Assembly (NCBI RefSeq): GCF_019890725.1
Contig: NZ_JAINZZ010000044.1
Location: 1 to 64,000, forward strand
Source: Actinacidiphila acidipaludis
GTDB taxonomy: Bacteria; Actinomycetota; Actinomycetes; Streptomycetales; Streptomycetaceae
Length of the DNA: 64,000 bases
Direction: 5' to 3'
Positions within the stretch are counted from its first letter, which is position 1; each line of letters starts with the position of its first letter. Shown here piece by piece: positions 41,304-49,762 of this stretch. The notes beneath the pieces are model-generated. The model was not told the origin of the DNA and made no database searches. It saw only the letters and a program-made list of their open reading frames with translations. Made by a program: the position numbers and the translations under genes.

Positions 41304-41690
41304 TCAGGCCTCGCTCTGCCCCGGCTGGCCGCTCTGCGTCTCGGCCACCGACTTGCGCACCTCGTCCATGTCGAGGGCGCGGGCCTGCGCGATGACGTCC
41401 TCCAGCGCCGGCTCCGGCAGCGCACCCGGCTGGGCGAACACCGCGACCTTGTCGCGGACGATCATCAGCGTCGGGATGGACTGGATCTGGAAGGCGGCGG
41501 CCAGCTCGGGCTGCGCCTCCGTGTCGATCTTGCCGAAGACCAGGTCGCCGTGCTTCTCCGAGGCCTTGTCGTAGACCGGGGCGAACATCCGGCACGGACC
41601 GCACCAGGCGGCCCAGAAGTCGATGAGGACGAAGTCGTTGGACGAAACGACCTCGTCGAAGTTCTCCTTGGTCAGCTCCACAGTGCTCAT
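41304..41690 (-). CDS. Thioredoxin
   Basis: Cytoplasmic dithiol-disulfide oxidoreductase, 128 residues. DFVLIDFWAAWCGPCRMFAPVYDKAS contains the WCGPC active site near residues 30-34, and the cis-Pro loop reads QSIPTLMIV. A C-terminal extension of about 20 residues (QARALDMDEVRKSVAETQSG...) goes beyond the usual 105-110 residues. The ATG at 41690 is preceded by a G-rich stretch. The paralogue type is common in Streptomyces. Confidence 0.95.
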   Translation of the reverse strand: MSTVELTKENFDEVVSSNDFVLIDFWAAWCGPCRMFAPVYDKASEKHGDLVFGKIDTEAQPELAAAFQIQSIPTLMIVRDKVAVFAQPGALPEPALEDVIAQARALDMDEVRKSVAETQSGQPGQSEA

Positions 41691-41811
41691 GCCCCCACAA
41701 CGGGTGGGGACCACCGGAAATTCCGGGGCACCACACCGGTGCGTTCACTCGTCCGAGTGGAGCGGGCGCGGTCCGCATGGCGTGCCCGGCCCCGGTCTCG
41801 TTGATCAGCGC

Positions 41812-42021
41812 ATGGCAGGTACGAAATGGGTCCGGCAAGAGGACTTCGGCGCCCAGCGCAGGCGCACCACCCTTGGTGGAACGGTTCTGCAGAGCACCGA
41901 CGCGCCCCTGTACACCGCGCTCGCCGCCCAGTGGCAGTCCGCCGGCCGGATGGTGCCCGGGCAGACCGACTCCGAGTGGGCCGAGCTGGTCGGCCGCATC
42001 CCGCGGGTCACCGGTTACTGA
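41812..42021 (+). CDS. Hypothetical protein (69 aa)
   Basis: A small, hydrophilic, non-secreted protein beginning MAGTKWVRQEDFGAQRRRTT and ending ELVGRIPRVTGY. I do not recognise a domain. The ATG at 41812 has only weak ribosome-site support. It is divergent from thioredoxin and convergent with the HTH-citrate synthase gene. Its coding bias fits a real gene but evidence is limited. Confidence 0.55.
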   Translation: MAGTKWVRQEDFGAQRRRTTLGGTVLQSTDAPLYTALAAQWQSAGRMVPGQTDSEWAELVGRIPRVTGY

Positions 42022-42081
42022 CCCGGTCGCCGGCCTGGCGGCCGGCGCCGGCCCGGACCCGCTCGCCGAACCGGCGGCCGC

Positions 42082-43410
42082 TCACGGCAGCGGCTGCTCC
42101 GGCCGGGGCCCGTCGTACGCGCCGACCGGCCGCATCCGCAGCGGCCGCTCGGCGTACTCCTCCAGCGCGTGGGCGATCCAGCCGGCCGTGCGGGCGACCG
42201 AGAACACCGTCTCGCCGGCCTCGGCCGGCATCCCGCAGGCCAGTGAGAAGGCGCCCAGCGCCAGGTCGACGTTGGCCTGCGGCGTGCTGTGCCGGGCGCC
42301 GGTGGCCAGCACGTCCCGGGCGGCGGCCAGCGCGGGCGCCGCGGCCGGCACCCGCTCCAGCAGGCGGAACAGCAGCCGGGCCCGCGGGTCCTCGCCGGGG
42401 TACACCCGATGGCCGAGCCCCGGGATGCCCTGCCCGCCGCGCAGGTACTCCGCGACGACCGGGCCCGCCGACCCGCGTTCCAGCACGTCGGCCAGCATCC
42501 GGTGGACCAGGGCCGACGCCTGGCCGTGCAGCGGGCCGTCGAGCGCGCCCAGGCCCGCCGAGACCACCGCGTACGGGTGCGCGCGGGCCGAGGCGGCGAC
42601 CCGGGCGGCGAGGGTGGACGCGGCCAGGTCGTGGTCGATGAGCAGGGCCAGCGCGGTGTCCAGCACCTCCAGCGAGGCGTCGTCGGCGGGCCGGGCGGTC
42701 AGCCGCGACCACAGCCGCCAGGCGATCGGGCCGCTTCCGCGGTGCGTGGGGCCGGCCGGCGGGAGTGCGTCCACGAGCGTCGGGATCAGGCTGCGCGCCG
42801 AGCCCAGCACCGCCTCCGGCGCCAGGTCGAAGCGCAGCGGGTCGGCGGCGGCCGCGGCGATCGCGGCGACCCGCAGCCGGTCCATGGGCCCGCAGTCGGC
42901 GGGCAGCGCGGCGGCCGTCCGCCGGGCGGCCGCCAGCGGCTGCGGCGGCGCCTCGAACCGCACCCCGCGCCGCAGCACCCCCGTCCACAGCCACTCGGCG
43001 ACCTCCTCGAAGGTGTACGCCGCGGCGAGCTCGGTGGCGTCGACCCCGCGGAAGTAGTACCGGTCCGCGGTGATCAGCGTGATCCCGGTGCGCACCCGGC
43101 CCAGGCCGCCGGCGTCCGCCTCGGCCGGGGACTGAGCGGACGCCGCGTCCTCTGAGGACGAGGTGCGCCCGCGCCGGGCCAGGGCGGCGACCTCGGCGGG
43201 GTCGAACGTGCTGCCCCGGCCGCCCCGCGCCCGGCGGCTGCCGAGCAGTCCGCGGCTGACGTACGCGTAGAGCGTCTCGGGCTTCACCCCGAGCCGCCGG
43301 GCCGCCTCCCGGGTGCCGATCCGGCCGTCGTCGCCGGCGGCCGCGCCTGCCGGGTCCACCGGGGCTGGGGGATCCGCCGGGGCTGCCGGGTCTGCCGCGT
43401 CCTGTGCCAT
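42082..43410 (-). CDS. Citrate synthase-like protein with fused N-terminal HTH
   Basis: A 442-residue fusion. Residues about 32-82 form an excisionase/MerR-type HTH (RIGTREAARRLGVKPETLYAYVSRGLLGSRR, then STFDPAEVAALARR). An acidic linker and a citrate synthase domain (about 108-430) follow. The catalytic residues of citrate synthase are kept: His in DGPLHGQAS, His in GLGHRVYPGEDPRA, and Asp in TPQANVDLALG. It is divergent from a second citrate synthase across a 156-base region packed with TCAA repeats, so it may be an enzyme or CoA/oxaloacetate sensor that controls that promoter. Enzyme, regulator or both is open. Similar HTH-citrate synthase proteins exist in actinobacteria. Confidence 0.87.
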   Translation of the reverse strand: MAQDAADPAAPADPPAPVDPAGAAAGDDGRIGTREAARRLGVKPETLYAYVSRGLLGSRRARGGRGSTFDPAEVAALARRGRTSSSEDAASAQSPAEADAGGLGRVRTGITLITADRYYFRGVDATELAAAYTFEEVAEWLWTGVLRRGVRFEAPPQPLAAARRTAAALPADCGPMDRLRVAAIAAAAADPLRFDLAPEAVLGSARSLIPTLVDALPPAGPTHRGSGPIAWRLWSRLTARPADDASLEVLDTALALLIDHDLAASTLAARVAASARAHPYAVVSAGLGALDGPLHGQASALVHRMLADVLERGSAGPVVAEYLRGGQGIPGLGHRVYPGEDPRARLLFRLLERVPAAAPALAAARDVLATGARHSTPQANVDLALGAFSLACGMPAEAGETVFSVARTAGWIAHALEEYAERPLRMRPVGAYDGPRPEQPLP

Positions 43411-43482
43411 GGGCCTCACCGTATCCGGGTGCGCGTCCGCCGCCCCGGGGTCCCCCGCGGGCCCCGGAACCGGCGACGAGGG

Positions 43483-43554
43483 TTGATTGACTCGGGCTTA
43501 ATCAATATTGACATCAACTCAATCAATCATCGACAGTCAAGTCAATACCCCAAG
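43483..43554. promoter_or_regulatory. AT-rich TCAA-repeat control region between the two citrate synthases
   Basis: Within about 70 bases there are TTGATTGA (43483-43490), TTAATCAA (43499-43505 region), the perfect palindrome TCAATATTGA (43502-43511), ATCAACTCAATCAATCA (43514-43530) and AGTCAAGTCAAT (43535-43546). The TCAATCAA element thus occurs in both orientations. Such an AT-rich patch is rare in this genome and is a natural operator candidate for the HTH-citrate synthase. AAGGAGGAA of the downstream gene follows at 43551. Confidence 0.65.
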
Positions 43555-43566
43555 GAGGAATGCACG

Positions 43567-44727
43567 ATGCCGACCACCGAGCGCACCGCCCCCGTCGCCG
43601 TACCCCGGGGCCTGAAGGGCGTGATCGTGACCGAGACGACCCTCGGCGACGTCAGAGGCGCCGAGGGCTTCTACCACTACCGCGAGTTCTCCGCCGTGGA
43701 ACTGGCCGCCACCCGGACCTTCGAGGACGTGTGGCACCTGATGGTCCACGGCCGGCTGCCGGACGCCGCGGAGCGTGCCGCGTTCACCGCGCGCACCGCG
43801 CGGCTGCGGCACCTGCCCGCCGACGTCCTGGAGGCGCTCCCGGTCGTCGCCCGCGCGAGCGCCCCGGCCGGACCGCTCGCCGGGCTGCGCACCGCGCTGT
43901 CGCTGCTGGGCGCCTCGGCCGGGTTCCGCCCGCTGTACGACATCGGTCCGGACGAGCGGCGCGCGGACGCGCTGGCGGCCTGCGCCGCGGTGCCCACCCT
44001 GATCACCGCGCTGTACCGGCTCGGTCAGGACCGGGAGCCGGTCGAACCGCGGGACGACCTCCCCCACGCGGCCAACTATCTGTACATGCTGACCGGGCGG
44101 GAACCGGACGCGGCCAGGGCCTGGGCGGTCGAGCGCTACCTGATCTCCACCGTCGACCACGGCTTCAACGCCTCGACCTTCACCTCGCGGGTGATCGCCT
44201 CGACCGGGGCCGATCTCGCCGCCTGCCTGGTCGGCGCCATCGGCGCGCTCTCCGGGCCGCTGCACGGCGGTGCGCCCAGCCGCGCCCTGGACACCCTCGA
44301 CGCGATCGGCACCCCCGACCGCATCGACGGCTGGCTGCGCGAGCACATTCAGGCCGGCGACCGGATCATGGGCTTCGGCCACCCCGTCTACACCACCGAG
44401 GACCCCCGGTCGCGGATGCTCAAGGGCATCGCGCGCGAGTTCGGCGGCGACCTGGTGGAGTTCGCCGTGCGGGTCGAGGAACGGGCGGAGGCGGTGCTCG
44501 CCGAACTCAAACCGGGCCGGAACCTGCACATCAACGTGGAGTTCTTCGCCGGTGTGGTGATGGAGCTGTGCGGGCTGCCGCGGGAGATGTTCACCCCGAC
44601 CTTCGCCGCCGCCCGGGTCGTCGGCTGGAGCGCCAACGTGCTGGAGCAGGCCGAGGACAGCAAGATCATCCGTCCGGCCGCGCGGTACGTGGGCCCGGCG
44701 CCCGCGGTCCCGGTGCCGGCGGCCTGA
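43567..44727 (+). CDS. Citrate synthase (2-methylcitrate synthase-like)
   Basis: Condenses acetyl-CoA (or propionyl-CoA) with oxaloacetate. The 386-residue protein has the short bacterial form: KGVIVTETTLGDVRGAEGFYHYREF, STVDHGFNASTFTSRVIASTGAD, catalytic His in SGPLHGGAPS, His in MGFGHPVYTTEDPRS, and Asp/Glu region LHINVEFFAGVVMELCGLP (the catalytic Asp position is occupied by Glu in NVEFF, as in several citrate synthase-type enzymes of this subgroup). A very strong AAGGAGGAA precedes ATG 43567. It lies divergent from the HTH-fused citrate synthase, likely its regulator. Confidence 0.9.
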   Translation: MPTTERTAPVAVPRGLKGVIVTETTLGDVRGAEGFYHYREFSAVELAATRTFEDVWHLMVHGRLPDAAERAAFTARTARLRHLPADVLEALPVVARASAPAGPLAGLRTALSLLGASAGFRPLYDIGPDERRADALAACAAVPTLITALYRLGQDREPVEPRDDLPHAANYLYMLTGREPDAARAWAVERYLISTVDHGFNASTFTSRVIASTGADLAACLVGAIGALSGPLHGGAPSRALDTLDAIGTPDRIDGWLREHIQAGDRIMGFGHPVYTTEDPRSRMLKGIAREFGGDLVEFAVRVEERAEAVLAELKPGRNLHINVEFFAGVVMELCGLPREMFTPTFAAARVVGWSANVLEQAEDSKIIRPAARYVGPAPAVPVPAA

Positions 44728-44781
44728 ACGCCGGTGCGGGGAGTGGCGCCGGCCGGGAGAAGTGCTGCGTGCGCTCCATAC

Positions 44782-44795
44782 CTACCAGTCGGTAG
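44782..44795 (+). promoter_or_regulatory. TetR-type palindrome upstream of quinone oxidoreductase
   Basis: CTACCAGTCGGTAG has 5-bp perfect arms (CTACC/GGTAG) and a 4-base centre, a common TetR-family operator form. It lies 60-73 bases before the GTG start at 44855. No TetR gene is next to it. Confidence 0.55.
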
Positions 44796-44854
44796 TCTCT
44801 GCTGGAAGGTCCTGCCGAGCCGACGGGGCCGTGCCGTCCAGCGGAGGAGTCACC

Positions 44855-45808
44855 GTGCGCGCCATCCAGATCACCGAGTTCGGCGGCCCCGAGGTCCTGC
44901 ACGTCGCGGAGCTGCCCGAACCCTCGGCCGGCCCCGGCCAGCTCCTGGTCGACGTCCAGCGGGCGGGCGTCAACTACGCCGACACCCACGCCGTCGAGGA
45001 CAGCTATCTGTCCCGCTCCACCCTGCCGATGGTCCCGGGCTCCGAGGTCGCCGGCCGCACCGCCGACGGCCGGCGCGTCGTCGCGCTCACCGACGGCGGC
45101 GGCTACGCCGAGAAGGCGGCCGTCCAGGAGTACCTGACGCACGAGGTACTGGACGGCGTGACCGACGAGCAGGCGCTGGCGCTCGTCGTCCAGGGCCTCA
45201 CCGCCTGGCACCTGCTGCGCACCTCCGCGCGACTGGCCGCGGGGGAGAGCGTCGTCGTGCACGCCGCCGCGGGCGGCACCGGCTCGCTCGCCGTCCAGCT
45301 CGCCGCGGCGTTCGGTGCGGGCCGCGTGATCGCCACCGCCTCCTCGAAGGACAAGCGCGACCTGGCCCTCGACCTCGGGGCGGACGTCGCCCTCGACGCC
45401 GCGCCGGAGGACCTCAAGGAGCGCCTGATCGAGGCGAACGGCGGCCGCAAGGTCGACATCGTGCTGGAGATGACCGGTGGCCCGGTCTTCGACGCCTCGC
45501 TCGCCGCGCTCGCGCCGTTCGGCCGGCTCGTCACCTACGGCATGGCCTCCCGCACCCCGGCCACCCCGGTCGAGGCCGCCGCGCTCATGGGCCGTTCCCG
45601 GTCCGTCGTCGGGTTCTGGCTGGCCCACTGCCTGGGCCGTCCTGGGATGTACCGGGAGCCGATGGCCGAACTGCTCGCCATGACCGCCGACGGCCGGCTC
45701 AGGCCCCTGCTCGGCGGTGTCTATCCGCTCGCCGACGCGGCGCGTGCCCACCAGGACCTGCGGGCCAGGCGTACGGTGGGAAAGCTCGCCCTGGACACCA
45801 CCCTTTGA
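44855..45808 (+). CDS. Zinc-independent alcohol dehydrogenase / quinone oxidoreductase (MDR)
   Basis: NADPH:quinone oxidoreductase-type protein of the medium-chain dehydrogenase superfamily, 317 residues. GTG 44855 behind GGAGGAG gives the typical start VRAIQITEFGGPEVL. GVNYADTHAVE, VVHAAAGGTGSLAVQLAAAFGA (NADPH loop) and VDIVLEMTGG are diagnostic; there are no zinc-ligand cysteines. A TetR-like operator upstream suggests induction by a xenobiotic or quinone. Confidence 0.9.
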   Translation: MRAIQITEFGGPEVLHVAELPEPSAGPGQLLVDVQRAGVNYADTHAVEDSYLSRSTLPMVPGSEVAGRTADGRRVVALTDGGGYAEKAAVQEYLTHEVLDGVTDEQALALVVQGLTAWHLLRTSARLAAGESVVVHAAAGGTGSLAVQLAAAFGAGRVIATASSKDKRDLALDLGADVALDAAPEDLKERLIEANGGRKVDIVLEMTGGPVFDASLAALAPFGRLVTYGMASRTPATPVEAAALMGRSRSVVGFWLAHCLGRPGMYREPMAELLAMTADGRLRPLLGGVYPLADAARAHQDLRARRTVGKLALDTTL

Positions 45809-45950
45809 GCGGATCCGCACCCGTTGAGCGGAACCGTCCGGGCCGTCCTGGTCGTTGCATCGTTGGGTAGTAAGCACGCACCACCACCAGCCAACGGAGC
45901 ACACCCGGGCCGCCCCCGCGACCCGTGCCCCGCACGATTCGGGAGGGGCC

Positions 45951-46853
45951 TTGAGCCGGAACCGCTTCGCTCCCGACCGGGGACTGACGACGCGCATGGT
46001 CGTCACGATGTTCCTGATCGGACTGCTCTACGTCGTCTTCGTGGGCGCCCTGCTCGCCCTGCTGCGCGGCTCCTGGCCGCTGATCCTGGTCGTCGCCGGT
46101 CTGCTGTTCGTCGCTCAGTTCTGGTTCAGCGACCGGATCGCGGCCTTCAGCATGGGCGCGCGTGAGGTCACCCCCGAGGAGGCCCCGGAGCTGCACGGCG
46201 TGGTGGACCGGGTCTGCGCCCTGGCCGACCTGCCCAAGCCCAAGGTGGCCATCGCCGACTCGGACGTGCCCAACGCCTTCGCCACCGGGCGGAACCAGCG
46301 GAACACCGTGGTGTGCGCGACCACCGGCCTGCTCCGCCGCCTGGAGCCGGACGAGCTCGAAGGCGTGATCGCGCACGAGCTCTCCCACGTCGCCCACAAG
46401 GACGTGGCGGTGATGACGGTGGCGTCCTTCCTGGGCATCCTGGCCGGCGTCATCACCCGCATCGGCCTGTGGGGCGGCTTCCGCCGCGGCGGCCGGGACG
46501 CCAACACCGCCATGATCGCGGTGCTCGTGCCCCTGGTGAGCGCGGTCGTGTATGCCATCAGCTTCCTGCTCACCCGGATGCTGTCGCGCTACCGCGAACT
46601 GTCGGCCGACCGCAGCGCCGCCCTGCTCACCGGCCGGCCCTCCGCGCTGGCCTCGGCGCTGACCAAGGTCAGCGGCCAGATCGCCGCCATCCCGACCGAG
46701 GACCTGCGCTCCTCCCAAGCGTTCAACGCCTTCTACTTCGCACCCGCCCTGGGCGCCGGCGCCACGTTCTCCCGGCTGATGTCCACCCACCCCACCCTCG
46801 AGGTGCGGCTGGAGCAGCTCAGCCGCATCACCCGTGAACTGGACCACCGCTGA
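45951..46853 (+). CDS. htpX: HtpX-like membrane zinc metalloprotease (M48)
   Basis: Membrane-bound M48 peptidase involved in quality control of membrane proteins; 300 residues. Two N-terminal helices (MVVTMFLIGLLYVVFVGALLALL and WPLILVVAGLLFVAQFWF), the zinc motif HELSH in GVIAHELSHVAHKDVAVM, two more helices, and the third-ligand region YRELSADRSAA. Start: TTG 45951 directly after GGGAGGGG gives LSRNRFAPDRGLTTRMVV, similar to other actinobacterial HtpX starts; ATG 45996 is the alternative. The stop shares a base with the start of the PspAB gene, so both are made together in envelope stress. Confidence 0.9.
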   Translation: MSRNRFAPDRGLTTRMVVTMFLIGLLYVVFVGALLALLRGSWPLILVVAGLLFVAQFWFSDRIAAFSMGAREVTPEEAPELHGVVDRVCALADLPKPKVAIADSDVPNAFATGRNQRNTVVCATTGLLRRLEPDELEGVIAHELSHVAHKDVAVMTVASFLGILAGVITRIGLWGGFRRGGRDANTAMIAVLVPLVSAVVYAISFLLTRMLSRYRELSADRSAALLTGRPSALASALTKVSGQIAAIPTEDLRSSQAFNAFYFAPALGAGATFSRLMSTHPTLEVRLEQLSRITRELDHR

Positions 46854-47413
46854 TGGGTCTGCTCGACGTCCTCCTCGGCCGCAGCAAGCCGGTGAAGCCC
46901 GATCTCGACCAGCTGTTCGGGCTCACCTCGGCGGCCATCACCCTGCAGGCCGCGACCGAGCTGCGCCCGACCGGGCTCGGCTCGGTGTGCTTCTCGGCCG
47001 TCGAGGGCGGGGCCTTCACCGAGATCCAGCAGGACCTGCACACCCTGCTGGCCACCGAGTCCAGCCGCGACTCCTACGGGTACACCTGGCTGCTCTCGCG
47101 CCACGACCCCGAGGACGTCACCGGACTCGTCACCGACCTGCACGCCGTGAACTCCACGCTCGAACAGCACGGGTTCGGCCCGCAGCTGCTCTGCTCGCTG
47201 GTGGGCTTCTCGGACCCGGCCGGGCCCTCCCTGGCCCTGGTCTACCTGTACAAGCGGGGCAGCTTCTACCCGGTCTGCAAGCGGCCCGGTGAGCAGAAGC
47301 GCGACAACGCGCGGGAGTTGGAGATCGCCGCGCTGCTCAAGAACGACCTGCGCATCGAGTCCGACCTCTCCCGCTGGTTCCCGGTCTGGGGCGCCCCCGG
47401 CATGGCCGACTGA
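46853..47413 (+). CDS. pspAB: PspA-associated protein PspAB
   Basis: Cytoplasmic protein of 186 residues starting MGLLDVLLGRSKPVKPDLDQLFGLTSAAITL, a beginning I recognise from the PspAB (DUF-type) family found with PspA/HtpX in actinobacteria. The middle part has SYGYTWLLSRHDPEDVTGLVTDLHAVN and LALVYLYKRGSFYPVCKRPG. The ATG overlaps the htpX stop by one base. The pair suggests a role with phage-shock/membrane-stress response; PspA itself is not in the window. Confidence 0.85.
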   Translation: MGLLDVLLGRSKPVKPDLDQLFGLTSAAITLQAATELRPTGLGSVCFSAVEGGAFTEIQQDLHTLLATESSRDSYGYTWLLSRHDPEDVTGLVTDLHAVNSTLEQHGFGPQLLCSLVGFSDPAGPSLALVYLYKRGSFYPVCKRPGEQKRDNARELEIAALLKNDLRIESDLSRWFPVWGAPGMAD

Positions 47414-47570
47414 ATCCCGGGCCGGGCCCCGGGCGCCGGGGGGACAGGGGGCGGCCGGCCGACCTCGTCGCCCGAGCCGGGGCGCGGACGCGGCCCGGCA
47501 ACGCCGGACGGCGCGCGAGGCGTGCCTAGAGTGGGTGACCGGTGACGATCTCCCGTGATGGAGGAAGCGC

Positions 47571-48011
47571 ATGACCACGTACGACCCCGCCGACGTCAAG
47601 GTCAGCCCGACCAGCTGGGTGGCCGAACAGGCCCGCCGCTACGAGGAGTCGGGCGGCACCGAGGCCACCGACCTCAACGGCTCCCCGTGTCTGCTGCTCG
47701 ACTACCTCGGCCGCAAGAGCGGCCAGTGGCTGCGGACCGTGCTGATCTACGGCCGGGACGGCGACGACTACCTCGTCGTCGCCTCCAAGGGCGGGGCGCC
47801 CGAGCACCCGCTGTGGTACCTGAGCCTGCGGGACAACCCCGACGTCCACGTCCGCGTCGACAGCGAGCGGTTCGCCGCCCGCGCCGAGGTGCTGTCTCCG
47901 CAGGAGAAGGCCCGGGTGTGGCCGCACCTGCTCGACGTCTACGCGCCCTACGCGGACTACCAGAAGAACACCGACCGGGACATCCCGGTGGTCCGCCTGC
48001 GCCGGGTCTGA
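47571..48011 (+). CDS. F420-dependent nitroreductase/quinone reductase (DDN family)
   Basis: Small flavin/deazaflavin-type oxidoreductase of 146 residues. The DDN-family core reads GSPCLLLDYLGRKSGQWLRTVLIYGRDGDDYLVVASKGGAPEHPLWYLSLRDNPDVHVRV, containing the GRKSG phosphate-binding loop for F420 and the conserved HPLWYLNL-like motif. The ATG at 47571 follows GGAGGAAGC. Likely reduces quinones or nitro compounds with F420H2. A strong hairpin terminator follows. Confidence 0.92.
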   Translation: MTTYDPADVKVSPTSWVAEQARRYEESGGTEATDLNGSPCLLLDYLGRKSGQWLRTVLIYGRDGDDYLVVASKGGAPEHPLWYLSLRDNPDVHVRVDSERFAARAEVLSPQEKARVWPHLLDVYAPYADYQKNTDRDIPVVRLRRV

Positions 48012-48034
48012 GCCTCCCGCCGGCCCGCACGCGT

Positions 48035-48060
48035 CAGGGGCGCCCCGAGGGGCGCCCCTG
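48035..48060. terminator. Bidirectional terminator
   Basis: CAGGGGCGCCCC (48035-48046) and GGGGCGCCCCTG (48049-48060) form an almost continuous 26-base inverted repeat between the convergent nitroreductase and MFS genes. Confidence 0.85.
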
Positions 48061-48077
48061 TGCGCTTCCGCGGATCG

Positions 48078-49535
48078 TCACCGCCCGTTCCGGCCGGCCC
48101 GAACCGCGGTGCCGACGGTCAGGGCCGCCAGCGCCAGCTCCAGGACCATCAGGAACTCCAGTCCCAGGGCGAGCGCGTGCGGGTAGCGGGCGGAGGCGCC
48201 GCCCCCGATCGCGCCGTAGAAGAGGATGCCGATCAGCGCGATGCCCAGCGCGCCGCTGATCTGCTGGATGGTGGCCACCACCCCCGAGGCCGAGCCGGCC
48301 ATCTCCGCCGGCACGCCGCCCAGCGCGGTGTGGGTGAGCGGTGCGATCACCATGCCCATGCCCACGCCGTCGACGAACAGCCCGGGCGCCAGCTCCCACA
48401 GGGTCCCCGTGGTGCCCGACGCGTGCACCGCGGCCCACAGCGTCCCGAGTCCCGCGGCCATCAGCAGCGCGCCGGCCGGCACCGTACGGGCGCCCAGGCG
48501 CGCGGCGATCCGGTGCGCGGTGGTCGAGGTCAGCAGGTAGCCCGCGCCGATCGACAGGAACACCGTGCCGGAGCCGAGCGCGTCCAGCCCGCGGCCCGCC
48601 TGCAGATAGAGCGCCAGGACCAGGAAGAACGAGCCCTGGCCGGTCCAGAACACCAGTTGGGCGAGGGCGCCGAGCGAGAAGCCGGGCAGCCGGAACAGGC
48701 GCGTGTCGAGCACCGGGTCGCCGCCGCCCGCGCCCAGCCGGTGCTGATGGACGACGAACACCGCGAAGAGGACGGGCGAGGCGGCCAGGCACACCCAGGT
48801 CCACACCGGCCAGCCCAGCGACCGGCCCTGGATCAGCGGCAGTACGAGGGCCACCACCGCCGCCGTGGACAGCGCGACCCCGGCCGGGTCCAGCCGGGGC
48901 CGCCGCGGAGCACGCGACTCACCGAGCGCCCGCGGCACCATGACCAGGGCGGCCACTCCGATGGGCAGGTTGATCAGGAAGCAGGCCCGCCAGCCCAGCC
49001 CGAGGATGTCGGCCCTGATGAGCAGCCCGCCGATGAGCTGCCCGAACACCGCGCCCACGCCCATCGTCATCCCGTACATGCTGAACGCGCGGGCCTGTGT
49101 CTTGCCGGTGTAGGCGGTCTGCAGGATCGCCAGCACCTGCGGGCTCATCAGGGCCGCGCTCAGGCCCTGCAGCACCCGGGCGGCCACCAGCGTCCCGGCG
49201 GTCGGGGCGAACCCGCAGGCCGCCGAGGTCACGGTGAACAGGGCGAGCCCGACGGCGAACATCCGCCGCCGCCCGAAGACGTCGCCGAGCCGGCCCGCGG
49301 TGATCAGCCCGGTGGCGACGGCCAGCCCGAAGCCGGCCACCACCCACTGGACGGCGGCGGTCCCCGCGTGCAGGTCGCCCTGCAGGGCCGGGATGGCCAC
49401 GTTGACGATGAAGATGTCGAGAGCGCTCATGAAGGTCGCGGCCAGGAGGACCAGCAGGCCCAGGCCGTACCGGTCGGCGGCCGGGGCGACGCCCCGGGCC
49501 ACGGACGGGGAGGCGGTGGTGGAGGCCGAAGCCAT
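48078..49535 (-). CDS. MFS drug exporter (DHA2, 14-TM)
   Basis: Proton-coupled multidrug exporter of 485 residues with about 14 membrane helices. Motif AALDIFIVNVAIPALQGDL (motif D1-like), GRLGDVFGRRRMFAVGLALF (motif A), AARVLQGLSAALMSPQVLAIL (motif B) and GAVFGQLIGGLLIRADILGLGWRACFLINLPIG (motif C) are present. The ATG at 49535 follows AGGAG. The protein resembles EmrB/QacA-type pumps for toxic compounds or antibiotics. No regulator gene is next to it; the SnoaL-like gene upstream runs in the same direction across repeat-rich DNA. Confidence 0.93.
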   Translation of the reverse strand: MASASTTASPSVARGVAPAADRYGLGLLVLLAATFMSALDIFIVNVAIPALQGDLHAGTAAVQWVVAGFGLAVATGLITAGRLGDVFGRRRMFAVGLALFTVTSAACGFAPTAGTLVAARVLQGLSAALMSPQVLAILQTAYTGKTQARAFSMYGMTMGVGAVFGQLIGGLLIRADILGLGWRACFLINLPIGVAALVMVPRALGESRAPRRPRLDPAGVALSTAAVVALVLPLIQGRSLGWPVWTWVCLAASPVLFAVFVVHQHRLGAGGGDPVLDTRLFRLPGFSLGALAQLVFWTGQGSFFLVLALYLQAGRGLDALGSGTVFLSIGAGYLLTSTTAHRIAARLGARTVPAGALLMAAGLGTLWAAVHASGTTGTLWELAPGLFVDGVGMGMVIAPLTHTALGGVPAEMAGSASGVVATIQQISGALGIALIGILFYGAIGGGASARYPHALALGLEFLMVLELALAALTVGTAVRAGRNGR

Positions 49536-49590
49536 GACGTACTCCTGTCGCGGTAATGGTGCGGCACGGATGCGGCACAAAGGAGGCTGA

Positions 49591-49762
49591 GCGGGAGGTG
49601 CGGGAGGTGCGGGAGGTGCGGGAGGTGCGGGAGGCCGGTGGGGAGGCCGGTGCCGGCGGGCCGCCCCGCGCAGCCGGTGCGCGCGGGGCTGTCGCCCGGG
49701 TCAGCCGGTCGGGTCAGCCGGTCGGATCAGCCGACCGGGTCAGCCGGTCGGGTCAGCCGGTC
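49591..49762. repeat. Two tandem repeat tracts between MFS and SnoaL-like genes
   Basis: GCGGGAGGT (9 bp) is repeated four and a half times at 49591-49634. GGGTCAGCCGGTC (13 bp) is repeated five times at 49698-49762, the third copy with three substitutions. The second tract runs into the stop codon of the SnoaL-like gene. Confidence 0.85.

Noticed and set aside
49698..49762. CRISPR-like array
   Set aside because: The 13-bp units are head to tail without spacers, so this is a simple tandem repeat.
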